Shown here one piece after another: positions 5,942 through 12,165 of a DNA stretch of 14,030 nucleotides; positions within the stretch are counted from its first letter, which is position 1, and the number at the start of each line of letters is the position of its first letter. A program made the position numbers and the translations under genes. The stretch covers positions 1 to 14,030 of the forward strand of contig JBFXAN010000161.1 of the NCBI GenBank assembly GCA_050184225.1, written 5' to 3'. Source of the DNA: JBFXAN01 sp050184225. GTDB lineage: Bacteria; Chloroflexota; Dehalococcoidia; CAUJGQ01. Under the pieces are notes generated by a model. The model did not search any database. It was not told the origin of the DNA and saw only the letters and a list, made by a program, of their open reading frames with translations.

Positions 5942-6276
5942 GCACAGCAACCGAACGAATCGCGGTTCTACGTCGGGCGCGGGAGTTGATCGCGACAGGT
6001 TGGGCGCAGGGTTGGTATGCACGGTCGATCAACGGTCGGCGCGCAAGGGTGTCGAGTCCGAAAGCCACGTCATTTTGCATCCTGGGGGCGATCTCGCTGG
6101 CGTCAGACGAGGTCAGTCCTGCGGGGTACGACCTCTATATCAGGACCGTCACGCAGGTCGGCGGGTTCGTCTCAGACCGCGACGTGGCGGGTTGGAACGA
6201 CGCGCCGGAACGCACCCAGGCGGATGTGCTGGCGCTGCTGGACAGCCTGATTGAGGACGCGGAGGTAGCGGCATGA
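5938..6276 (+). CDS. DUF6197-like phage protein
   Basis: 112 residues. It has the layout of DUF6197 proteins found in phages and in high-GC bacteria: an N-terminal helix (IAVLRRARELIATGWAQGWYA), a central CILGAISLAS around Cys67, and the closing signature VAGWNDAPERTQADVLALLDSLIEDA. The biochemical role of the family is unknown. Coupled by ATGA on both sides. Assignment rests on the WNDAPERT-like motif and on length; I could not run a profile search. Confidence 0.72.
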   Translation: MSTATERIAVLRRARELIATGWAQGWYARSINGRRARVSSPKATSFCILGAISLASDEVSPAGYDLYIRTVTQVGGFVSDRDVAGWNDAPERTQADVLALLDSLIEDAEVAA

Positions 6277-6392
6277 GGGCACGACTCCCGCACGGGGAGC
6301 GGCTGAGCTTCGACCGGAACGAATGGATCGCGGTAGCGGTGCTCGGCGTGGTGGCGGCCGGGCTGTGGGGATGGTGGCTGCTGGCGGGATAG
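6273..6392 (+). CDS. Small single-span membrane protein (39 aa)
   Basis: MRARLPHGERLSFDRNEWIA followed by a hydrophobic helix VAVLGVVAAGLWGWWLLAG that runs to the C-terminus. Positive charges at the N-terminus favour a cytoplasmic start. It overlaps the previous stop by ATGA and ends just before the gene-free hairpin region, so it closes the first early gene block. Function unknown. Confidence 0.68.
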   Translation: MRARLPHGERLSFDRNEWIAVAVLGVVAAGLWGWWLLAG

Positions 6393-6394
6393 AC

Positions 6395-6409
6395 GCCCCA
6401 GGGCGGGGC
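6395..6409 (+). terminator. Short GC-rich hairpin after a stop codon, terminator-like
   Basis: GCCCC (6395-6399) pairs with GGGGC (6405-6409) around a 5-nt loop, 2 bp after the TAG of the membrane protein gene. No U-rich run follows, so a classical intrinsic terminator is doubtful. Confidence 0.3.
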
Positions 6410-6411
6410 AG

Positions 6412-6472
6412 GCCAGTGCGGGCACCCTACTCTATTCCACCCTTCCCGCTCCGGAATAGCGCCCGCACTGGC
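6412..6472 (+). other. Long two-tier hairpin 1
   Basis: Outer stem of 12 perfect pairs, GCCAGTGCGGGC (6412-6423) with GCCCGCACTGGC (6461-6472), encloses an inner stem of 7 pairs, CTATTCC (6432-6438) with GGAATAG (6453-6459), and a 14-nt loop. The internal loop is 8 nt on the left and 1 nt on the right. Confidence 0.75.
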
Positions 6473-6479
6473 TCACACG

Positions 6480-6533
6480 GCCATCGGTGTAGGCAGGGTC
6501 TACCACCACCCCTGATCCGTCTGCACCGATGGC
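6480..6533 (+). other. Long two-tier hairpin 2
   Basis: Outer stem of 10 perfect pairs, GCCATCGGTG (6480-6489) with CACCGATGGC (6524-6533), encloses CAGGG (6494-6498) with CCCTG (6510-6514) and an 11-nt loop. It begins only 7 bp after hairpin 1 and repeats its design with different sequence. Confidence 0.7.
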
Positions 6534-6578
6534 TACCAACACGGTACAGCAGACGCTCCGGCGTCGGAGGACAGAGGA

Positions 6579-6752
6579 ATGTCACGAAAGGCACGCTGTC
6601 ACGGCTGCGACCACCGACGAGGGCCACGCACGACGGCGCCGATCACCAAGCACGGCACCGGGCGCCGCGAGGGCGGCAGCGGCGGCGTGGCGCGGCCGAG
6701 TAAGCGGGCGTGCTCGTGCAACTGCCACGAGAAGAACGAGGGAGAGAGATGA
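6579..6752 (+). CDS. Cys/His-rich basic miniprotein (57 aa), probable zinc binder
   Basis: Starts at ATG 6579, 8 bp behind GGAGG, and ends with ATGA overlapping the RecT-like gene. The N-terminus reads MSRKARCHGCDHRRGP and the C-terminus SKRACSCNCHEKNEGER, so Cys7, Cys10, Cys45, Cys47, Cys49 and His50 are available for a metal site on both sides of a Gly/Arg-rich linker. The high positive charge suggests nucleic acid binding. I do not recognise a family. Coupling to recT suggests a job in recombination or its control. Confidence 0.75.
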   Translation: MSRKARCHGCDHRRGPRTTAPITKHGTGRREGGSGGVARPSKRACSCNCHEKNEGER

Positions 6753-7735
6753 CAACCAACAACCACGCGGTGACGGTGCGGCCACACGAGGCACCCGACC
6801 TGTTTCGATTGGGATCGGTCCTTGCGTCATCGGGCTACTTCAAGGACGCGAAGGAGGAAGCGCAGGCCGTCGTCAAGGTGCTCGCCGGCCAGGAGATAGG
6901 GATTGGGCCAGTCGCAGCGATGGTCGGGATCTACGTGGTCGAGGGCAAGCCGACGTTCAGCGCCCGGCTGATGGCGTCGCTGGTGAAGCGCAGCGGTCGC
7001 TACAACTACCGCGTCAAGACGACGACCGACCAGGAGTGCGCTATCGAGTTCTTCGAGGGCGGTGAGTCGATCGGCGTCTCCACCTTCACGATCAAGGACG
7101 CGGAGCGGGCGGGGCTGGCGGGCCGCAACGTCTGGAAACAGTATCCCCGCAATCTGCTCTTCGCGCGGGCGATGTCGAACGGCTTCAACATGTTCACGCC
7201 GGACCTGTCGAACGGGATGCCGGTCTATACGCCGGAGGAACTGAACGTCGCGGTGGACGGTGAGACGGGTGAGGTGATCGAGGCGACGGCGCGAACCGTC
7301 GAGGAACCACCGTCAGCGGAGACGAAGCCAGCCGTCCCGATGATCACCCGTGATCAGATGCACGCGATCCTCACGGCGGGCAAATCGCGGGGTATCACGC
7401 CGGAGACGATCGAGGAAACCAGCCGGGAGCGGTTCGGTGTGCGCGTCCGCGACCTGACGGCGGCGCAGGGCGAGCAGCTCCTCGCCGCGATTGAGGAGAT
7501 GCCGGTGAGTGCAGCCGACCTGCCGATCGACCAACCCGACGCGAACCCGGCGAAGCGCGAGCCGCCGCTGGCGAACGACCGCCAGGTCGCGGCGATCTAC
7601 GAGGCGGGCGGCGCGGCGGGATACGACCAACCGGAGACGGACCGGCTGTGTGCGGTGAAGTACGACGGGCGGGTCGTGGCGTCGCTGACGAGTCGCGAGG
7701 CGAGCGCGTTTCTGACGGCACTGCGCGAGGGCTAG
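6749..7735 (+). CDS. RecT-like single-strand annealing protein
   Basis: 328 residues. Residues about 18-160 match phage proteins usually called RecT-like: VLAGQEIGIGPVAAMVGIYVVEGKPTFSARLMASLVKRSG, then FTIKDAERAGLAGRNVWKQYPRNLLFARAMSNG and the DLSNGMPVYTPEEL ending. Such proteins anneal complementary single strands during phage recombination and replication. The C-terminal third carries two diverged copies of a helical module, about 199-251 (MITRDQMHAILTAGKSRGIT and following) and about 275-327 (LANDRQVAAIYEAGGAAGYD and following), joined by an acidic/Pro linker. Start ATG 6749 has GAGGGAGAG before it and overlaps the previous stop. No RecE- or YqaJ-type exonuclease partner is encoded next to it. 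Confidence 0.82.
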   Translation: MTTNNHAVTVRPHEAPDLFRLGSVLASSGYFKDAKEEAQAVVKVLAGQEIGIGPVAAMVGIYVVEGKPTFSARLMASLVKRSGRYNYRVKTTTDQECAIEFFEGGESIGVSTFTIKDAERAGLAGRNVWKQYPRNLLFARAMSNGFNMFTPDLSNGMPVYTPEELNVAVDGETGEVIEATARTVEEPPSAETKPAVPMITRDQMHAILTAGKSRGITPETIEETSRERFGVRVRDLTAAQGEQLLAAIEEMPVSAADLPIDQPDANPAKREPPLANDRQVAAIYEAGGAAGYDQPETDRLCAVKYDGRVVASLTSREASAFLTALREG

Positions 7736-7738
7736 CGG

Positions 7739-8578
7739 TTGAGCGGGAAAGTCGTCGGTCGTGTCCTACAGCACAGCGAGAGCCGGGGCGGAACCCGCCT
7801 CGTGCTCGTCGCGCTTGCCGAGGCAGCCAACGACGACGGAACTGAGGCATGGTACAGCGTGAAGACCCTCGCACAGTACGCGGCCATCTCCGAGCGGATG
7901 ACGCAATACGCGCTCCGCTGGCTCGAAGAGAAGGGCGAGATCGCCAGGGACGGGCGCGGGAAACACGGCACGACCAAGTACCGGATCACGGTCGGTCACG
8001 GGGTGCAACCCATTGCAGGGGTGCAATCCACTGCACCCCTTGAAACCTCAAAGGGTGCAACCCATTGCACCCCTGACGACACCGAGGGGTGCAACCCATT
8101 GCACCCTGAAACCGATTGCGGGGTGCAATCTGCGACACCGAGGGGTGCAATGGGTTTCGTTTCGGGGGTGCAACCCATTGCACCCGATCCGCCCATGATC
8201 CGCCCAATAGATCCGCCCTCTATCAGCAGCAGCAGCCGCGCGAACGGGAAACGACCATCGACGTGGGACGCGATCGAGGCCCGATGGCGCGACCTCACCG
8301 ACGATGACGCGAAGCCGCTGACGAAGGCACAGCTTCACGCCGCCGACGCCGAACTGTTGCGGGCGGTCGAACGGGGCGACGAGGCCGAGTTCTGGGCTTC
8401 GATGCAGGCCACGGCGGAGGGCGGCAAACCCTGGACGTGGTTTATCAGCCGCGTTCGGGGCCGGCTCAACGGCGAGATCCACGAGAACGGCCACCGGGGG
8501 CCAGCCAGCGCGAACGGCCGCCCGCGCGACGGGCCGAAGAATCTGGCGGGGCGGTACAGCAAGCTTGTGCAGCGGTGA
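7739..8578 (+). CDS. Phage replication initiator-like HTH protein (lambda O-like layout)
   Basis: 279 residues. Residues about 18-85 form a winged HTH of the HTH_36 type (RLVLVALAEAANDDGTEAWYSVKTLAQYAAISERMTQYALRWLEEKGEI). Residues about 87-150 are low-complexity and are encoded by the iteron array. A Ser/Pro linker leads to a C-terminal domain (about 172-243, STWDAIEARWRDLTDDDAKPLTKAQLH and PWTWFISRVRGRL) like those of phage replication proteins. In lambda the O protein likewise binds iterons inside its own gene, so this is a candidate initiator and origin. Start is TTG at 7739 with GAGGG 7 bp upstream; no better in-frame start exists before the HTH. No helicase or helicase loader follows, so host DnaB recruitment is presumably direct. 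Confidence 0.78.
   Translation: MSGKVVGRVLQHSESRGGTRLVLVALAEAANDDGTEAWYSVKTLAQYAAISERMTQYALRWLEEKGEIARDGRGKHGTTKYRITVGHGVQPIAGVQSTAPLETSKGATHCTPDDTEGCNPLHPETDCGVQSATPRGAMGFVSGVQPIAPDPPMIRPIDPPSISSSSRANGKRPSTWDAIEARWRDLTDDDAKPLTKAQLHAADAELLRAVERGDEAEFWASMQATAEGGKPWTWFISRVRGRLNGEIHENGHRGPASANGRPRDGPKNLAGRYSKLVQR
8001..8185 (+). repeat. Iteron array: five 20-bp palindromic repeats plus two partial ones
   Basis: The unit GGGTGCAACCCATTGCACCC is an 8+4+8 inverted repeat. Full or nearly full copies start at 8001 (3' end GCAGGG), 8019 (one T, one C change), 8053, 8087 and 8166. Partial copies start at 8121 and 8143. Copies at 8019, 8053, 8087 and 8121 are exactly 34 bp apart. This is a candidate origin of replication, with the encoded protein as its likely binder. 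Confidence 0.85.
8186..8218 (+). repeat. Three direct copies of GATCCGCCC next to the iterons
   Basis: Copies at 8186-8194, 8197-8205 and 8210-8218, spaced 11 and 13 bp. They follow the last iteron directly. They also encode a Pro-rich DPPMIRPIDPP segment, so their conservation could be a coding effect. Confidence 0.6.
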
Positions 8579-8590
8579 GGGAGGCGAGCG

Positions 8591-8743
8591 ATGTGGCAGG
8601 ACGTGATCTCGGACGACGCGGCGGCGCGGTTGGTGCGGCAGTGGCGGGCGGCGGGCATCGTCTCAGCGGCGGCGCTGCGGGCGAATCTGATCGCGGCGGC
8701 ACGAGCGCGGCGATGGCTGCGGGCGCAGCGGAGGGCGGCATGA
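8591..8743 (+). CDS. Small Ala/Arg-rich helical protein (50 aa)
   Basis: MWQDVISDDAAARLVRQWRA onward, a short basic helical protein without cysteines or membrane segment. ATG 8591 follows GGGAGGCGAG, and the stop overlaps the next ATG (ATGA). The acidic start and Arg-rich end (AARARRWLRAQRRAA) suggest nucleic acid or partner binding. No family recognised. Confidence 0.65.
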   Translation: MWQDVISDDAAARLVRQWRAAGIVSAAALRANLIAAARARRWLRAQRRAA

Positions 8744-8982
8744 CGACGCAGGACGGCCGGCTGCGCTGCTCAGCACTGATCCGGTGTGCTGACGACGGGT
8801 TGCGCCGGTGTCTGTTGCACGAGCGGGGGCGGGTTGTCGTCGGGCAGGTGTGGCCGCTGTGTCTTCGGCATCGGCGGATGGTCGAGACGGGGACGCCGGT
8901 GATCGTGCGCCAGACGGATGGCGGGCTGCTGATCCTGATCGGCGGTCATGGGTATCCGATACCGGCGGAGGCAACAGCATGA
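8740..8982 (+). CDS. Small Cys-containing phage protein (80 aa)
   Basis: MTTQDGRLRCSALIRCADDG onward. Cys10, Cys16, Cys24 and Cys41 with nearby His27 and His44 (LCLRHRRM) could build a zinc site in the first half; the rest is beta-strand-like (TPVIVRQTDGGLLILIGGHGYPIP). Coupled by ATGA on both sides. I do not recognise the family; position before a nuclease gene hints at DNA metabolism. Confidence 0.68.
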   Translation: MTTQDGRLRCSALIRCADDGLRRCLLHERGRVVVGQVWPLCLRHRRMVETGTPVIVRQTDGGLLILIGGHGYPIPAEATA

Positions 8983-9365
8983 GCGAGCGACGGTCGGGCT
9001 ACGAGGCGCGGGCGGTACTCGATGCGGCGTGCAGTGAGGCCCAACTCTACGAAGCCGTTTCGACGTTCGCGGGCATGGAGGGCTGGGTTGTCTGGCACGA
9101 CCAGGACTCACGGCGGAACACAGCGGGATTTCCTGATCTTCTGTTGCTCAGAGAGCGGACGGTCTGGATTGAGTTGAAGCGACAGGATGGCCGCGTGTCG
9201 CCCTATCAGCAGGCGTTTCACGATGCGCTGCGACGGGCAGGCCAGGAGGTCCATGTGTTTCGTCCGAGCGACTGGTCGAGTGGTGCGATCGAGCGCGTGT
9301 TGCAGCGTGCGCCGGTGGTGGCAGCAACGAGCGCGGCGGGTGGGGCGCCGCGGGGAGGAATGTAG
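8979..9365 (+). CDS. VRR-NUC domain nuclease
   Basis: 128 residues with the PD-(D/E)xK core of VRR-NUC enzymes: NTAGFPDLLLL with Asp53, TVWIELKRQDG with Glu65 and Lys67, and SPYQQAFHDALRRAGQEVHVFRPSDW with Gln77. The N-terminal YEAVSTFAGMEGWVVWHDQDSRRN segment is the usual entry strand. Phage members of the family are believed to act as structure-specific nucleases, for example on Holliday junctions or flaps during replication and packaging. Length and motifs are complete. ATG 8979 overlaps the previous stop. The last 15 residues are Ala/Gly-rich and probably disordered. Confidence 0.9.
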   Translation: MSERRSGYEARAVLDAACSEAQLYEAVSTFAGMEGWVVWHDQDSRRNTAGFPDLLLLRERTVWIELKRQDGRVSPYQQAFHDALRRAGQEVHVFRPSDWSSGAIERVLQRAPVVAATSAAGGAPRGGM

Positions 9366-9367
9366 GC

Positions 9368-9760
9368 ATGGCGAAACATCATTACGACTCGGTGTACGCC
9401 TACGCGCAGACACCGGAGGGCCGCGCCCAGATCGAGCGTGACCGGATCGACGCGGAGACGCGCGCCGATCGACGGATGGCGTGCATCCTGCCGGGGTGTC
9501 ACGCGCGGATTCCGGTGATCTCGGACGGCTTCTGCGGGCCGGAGCACACGGCGGCGTGGCACGCGCTGCCGGAGTTCTGCCGGTCGGCGCGGGGCGCGCA
9601 ACTCCTGGCACGCCGGGATGATCTCGCGTTCACCGCACTGCTGATGGCGCGGGAACCGGACGCGATGGCGGCGTTCAACGCGGTGTATGCGGAGGTCTAC
9701 GGCGATCCGGTGGAGCGGCTGGCGCAGACGGCGCGGGCATCGCGAGAGGGGGCGGCATGA
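9368..9760 (+). CDS. Phage protein with possible zinc finger (130 aa)
   Basis: MAKHHYDSVYAYAQTPEGRA opens a charged helical part (to about residue 36). Then CILPGCHARIPVISDGFCGPEHTAAWHAL gives Cys39-x4-Cys44-x11-Cys56-x3-His60, a plausible zinc site. The C-terminal half (about 70-130) is helical. GGGGAGGAA lies before the start, and the stop overlaps the methyltransferase start (ATGA), so the two are likely made together. Function unknown. Confidence 0.72.
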   Translation: MAKHHYDSVYAYAQTPEGRAQIERDRIDAETRADRRMACILPGCHARIPVISDGFCGPEHTAAWHALPEFCRSARGAQLLARRDDLAFTALLMAREPDAMAAFNAVYAEVYGDPVERLAQTARASREGAA

Positions 9761-10617
9761 CGGCGTACTACGAGGCTGGTGGGGTGACGCTGTATCTCGG
9801 TGATTGTCGAGATGTGCTCCCGCTGCTTGATCGGGTGGACGTGACGCTGACTGATCCGCCGTATGCCCGCGATGTCTATCAGCGGCTTGGGATGCCGAAC
9901 ACCAAGCCGGGATCAGGGACACCGGCGCGGCTCGTTGGCAAAGCGTATGCGTACTCGAGTGCCGCTGCGCCGCGCAGCGGCACTCCGCGGACCGGCATCA
10001 GCAATCACCAGTACTCGAGCGTGAGTATCGAACGGCTCGCCGCCGGCGCGATTGGTTCGATCGACGAGATGCTCGAGGACGTGGCGCGGGAGATCGCCCA
10101 CCTGACTGCGCGGTGGTCGTTGGTGTTCTCGGATGTCGAGACCTGCCATCGCTGGCGGGAGCAGCTCGAACTGGTTGGATTGCGCTACGTCCGGACCGGC
10201 GCCTGGGTCAAGGATGACCCGATGCCGCAGTTCTCTGGCGATCGGCCCGCCGTGGGCTTCGAGCCGTGCACCATCGTCCATGCTCGAGGACCGATGCGCT
10301 GGAACGGTGGCGGGCATCCGGCGGTTTGGCACTACGGCACCGTCAAGCGCAATCGCCCCGACCACCCCTGCCCGAAGCCACTCGCCTTGATGCGTGAGCT
10401 CGTCCGCCTGTTCTCCGATCCCGGTGAGACGATCCTCGATTGCTTTGCCGGCAGCGGGACGACGCTGATCGCGGCACGCATCGAAGGGCGCAAGGCGATC
10501 GGGATCGAGTGTAACGAGGCGTATGCCGAGGTCGCGGCGCGGCGGCTCGAACGCGGGGATGTGGGGGCGAGGCAGATGCAGCAAGGAATGTTCGCGCTCG
10601 ATGAGGTGGCATCATGA
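9757..10617 (+). CDS. Site-specific DNA methyltransferase, beta class (N6-adenine or N4-cytosine)
   Basis: 286 residues. The catalytic motif IV, LTDPPY (residues 31-36), comes first and the AdoMet-binding motif I, DCFAGSGTT (228-236), near the C-terminus, which is the beta-class order. GDCRDVLPLL lies between start and motif IV, and KPLALMRELVRLFSDPGETILD leads into motif I. DPPY fits amino-methylation; base and target cannot be read from sequence. No restriction enzyme is adjacent, so it is an orphan enzyme that probably protects phage DNA. Odd feature: residues 65-88 are encoded by a segment with 9-bp direct repeats around a 29-bp palindrome, see separate entry. ATGA overlaps on both sides. 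Confidence 0.92.
   Translation: MTAYYEAGGVTLYLGDCRDVLPLLDRVDVTLTDPPYARDVYQRLGMPNTKPGSGTPARLVGKAYAYSSAAAPRSGTPRTGISNHQYSSVSIERLAAGAIGSIDEMLEDVAREIAHLTARWSLVFSDVETCHRWREQLELVGLRYVRTGAWVKDDPMPQFSGDRPAVGFEPCTIVHARGPMRWNGGGHPAVWHYGTVKRNRPDHPCPKPLALMRELVRLFSDPGETILDCFAGSGTTLIAARIEGRKAIGIECNEAYAEVAARRLERGDVGARQMQQGMFALDEVAS
9951..10019. repeat. Palindrome flanked by 9-bp direct repeats inside the methyltransferase gene
   Basis: GTACTCGAG occurs at 9951-9959 and 10011-10019, exactly 60 bp apart. Between and touching the left copy is an inverted repeat with 14-bp arms, GAGTGCCGCTGCGC (9957-9970) and GCGCAGCGGCACTC (9972-9985), separated by one base. Sixty bases keep the frame, so the protein is only lengthened (both repeats encode YSS). 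Confidence 0.7.
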
Positions 10618-11315
10618 CGATGTCTCTCGACCTCCAACCGATCCGCTTCCGTTCCCTCCCACAGTCTCGGCAGCGTGGCCACGGCAAGGGCACCGCGAAC
10701 GCCTGGACTGCTGGCGACGACGAAACACTGGCGACGTATTGGGGCGTCGAGCCCGACGCGACCGTCGCCGCGCGTCTGGGCCGCACGGTTGACGCCTGCA
10801 AGATCCGGGCAACGCGACACCTTGGCCTCGCCCGCAAGGATGCGTTCTACACCAGCCGGCAGGTGGCGGAGATCCTCGGCATTGACAGCCATCGGGTCGT
10901 TGCATGGTTGCGCGATGGCACCTTGCGCGGGCGGCAGTCGGCGGTGTCAGCGGGACCGACGCGGATGTGGGCGATTGACGAGCCGGATCTCGTGCGGTTC
11001 CTCTGCGCGTATCCCTGGCTGTACGACCGCACCCGGATCGAGCGGGGATCGTACTGGCGCCGCGTGGCGGACGCAACGTTCGACCGAGATCCGTTGCTCA
11101 CCGTGCCGGAGGCGGCGGCACGGCTGGGGGTGTCGTCCAAAACCGTGCACCGGCACCTGCAACGGGGTTGGCTCCGTGGGGTGAAGCGGCCGGGCGGCGG
11201 CGGTGGGGTCTGGCTGGTGTGGGAATCGGCGCTCAGTGAGTTCCAACCCCGGCATCCGCTGATGCTGGCGCTCGGCAATGCGGCGGACCAGAACCGAAAA
11301 CGGAGGATCGCATGA
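10614..11315 (+). CDS. Triple helix-turn-helix DNA-binding protein
   Basis: 233 residues with three likely HTH units. Unit 1 (about 30-73, AWTAGDDETLATYWGVEPDATVAARLGRTVDACKIRATRHLGL) resembles Myb/SANT-type or GcrA-like HTHs. Units 2 (about 79-131, YTSRQVAEILGIDSHRVVAWLRDGTLRG, ending with DEPDLVRFL) and 3 (about 161-212, LTVPEAAARLGVSSKTVHRHLQRGWLRGVKR) are both of the excisionase/HTH_17 type. Such proteins are found in phage early regions as regulators, though the role of this one is unknown. It lies between two methyltransferase genes and overlaps both neighbours by ATGA. Confidence 0.8.
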   Translation: MTMSLDLQPIRFRSLPQSRQRGHGKGTANAWTAGDDETLATYWGVEPDATVAARLGRTVDACKIRATRHLGLARKDAFYTSRQVAEILGIDSHRVVAWLRDGTLRGRQSAVSAGPTRMWAIDEPDLVRFLCAYPWLYDRTRIERGSYWRRVADATFDRDPLLTVPEAAARLGVSSKTVHRHLQRGWLRGVKRPGGGGGVWLVWESALSEFQPRHPLMLALGNAADQNRKRRIA

Positions 11316-11527
11316 CGCCTGCACGTTGCGTTGACTATTCCACGCCATCGATCTGGGTCGCCCTCCGTGACGTGGCCGGCCGCGAGCGATTGCACCTGCG
11401 GCGGGAGGACCAACGGACGGCGGGATTGTGCGGATGCGACCTGCGCTCGGCACGGCGGCCGTCGCGGGATGGGCTGCCGGTCTGCCGGAACTGCGTCCGG
11501 GTGGCACAGCGGACGGGGGCGGTGTGA
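11312..11527 (+). CDS. Zinc-finger-like phage miniprotein (71 aa)
   Basis: MTPARCVDYSTPSIWVALRD opens the protein. The second half has Cys40-G-Cys42 and PVCRNC (Cys58, Cys61), the layout of small phage zinc fingers with a CGxD-like and a CxxC knuckle. Starts in an ATGA overlap with the triple-HTH gene and ends sharing one base with the C5 methyltransferase start (TGATG). A rival open frame from 11331 ends at 11546 inside the methyltransferase and lacks these junctions. Function unknown. Confidence 0.68.
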   Translation: MTPARCVDYSTPSIWVALRDVAGRERLHLRREDQRTAGLCGCDLRSARRPSRDGLPVCRNCVRVAQRTGAV

Positions 11528-12165
11528 TGCGACCGAAGGCGCTTGATCTGTTCTGTGGAGGAGGTGGCGCGACGCGCGGACTCCAACTTGCCGGATTCCA
11601 CGTCACAGGCGTCGATCTGAAGCACTCACCTCGGTACTGCGGTGATGCGTTCATTCAAGCCGATGCGCTCAACATTGATCTCGGTGGCTATGACCTGATC
11701 TGGGCATCGCCGCCGTGTCAGGGATATAGCGAAGCCACACCGATCGCCGTGCGAGTACGCCGCCCACGACTGATTCCGGCGACGCGCGAGCGTCTGATCG
11801 CCAGTGGGCGCCCGTTCATCATCGAGAACGTGGAAGGCGCCCGGCGCCATTTGATCACTCCAATCATGCTGTGCGGATCGATGTTTGGCCTTCGCGTCTG
11901 GCGCCATCGTTACTTCGAAGCGCACGGCTTCTGGGCACTGTCGCCAGCGACGTGCCGGCATAGTGAGCGACCCGTGACTGTGCACAGCGGCAGCAACACG
12001 CGGAGGACCAAGGGCGATACGCCAACGGCGCTGATTGCCGAGGCGATGGGGATTGATTGGATGACGCGGGGCGAGTTGTTCGAAGCAATTCCCCCGGCGT
12101 ATTCGCGCTGGTTGGGCGAGCAGGTGATGCGGGTGCTCACCCTCGGAACGGAGGCGGTGGACTGA
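11527..12165 (+). CDS. Compact DNA cytosine-C5 methyltransferase
   Basis: 212 residues, much shorter than the usual 300-400. Motif I is ALDLFCGGGGATRGL (5-19), motif IV ASPPCQGYS (60-68) with catalytic Cys64, motif VI IIENVEGA (98-105) and motif VIII WRHRYFE (125-131); AIPPAYSRWLGEQV (187-200) is the motif X end. Only about 50 residues remain between motif VIII and X, so the target recognition domain is nearly absent, as in several phage enzymes. It transfers methyl groups to C5 of cytosine; the site is unknown. No restriction partner is present. ATG 11527 is chosen because motif I starts a few residues later and the codon overlaps the previous stop. Confidence 0.92.
   Translation: MRPKALDLFCGGGGATRGLQLAGFHVTGVDLKHSPRYCGDAFIQADALNIDLGGYDLIWASPPCQGYSEATPIAVRVRRPRLIPATRERLIASGRPFIIENVEGARRHLITPIMLCGSMFGLRVWRHRYFEAHGFWALSPATCRHSERPVTVHSGSNTRRTKGDTPTALIAEAMGIDWMTRGELFEAIPPAYSRWLGEQVMRVLTLGTEAVD

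Larger units (their letters stand above)
6393..6578. other. Gene-free spacer with three consecutive hairpins
   Basis: The longest stretch without a gene in the plus-strand part of the window (186 bp). It holds a short GC hairpin (6395-6409), two long two-tier hairpins (6412-6472 and 6480-6533) and the ribosome binding site GGAGG (6566-6570) of the next gene. I found no convincing promoter boxes. It separates small early genes from the recombination and replication genes, so a terminator or antiterminator, processing site, small RNA or origin element are all possible. Confidence 0.7.

Noticed and set aside
6529..7065. 178-codon frame overlapping the start of recT
   Set aside because: Arg/Ala/Thr-rich product, covers the 57-residue gene and the RecT core in another frame, and has no ribosome binding site.
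8001..8185. CRISPR-like array
   Set aside because: Units are themselves palindromes 20 bp long, spacing is 18, 34, 22 and 23 bp, the stretches between copies are only 14 bp or less, and the array lies inside an open frame. Iterons fit better.
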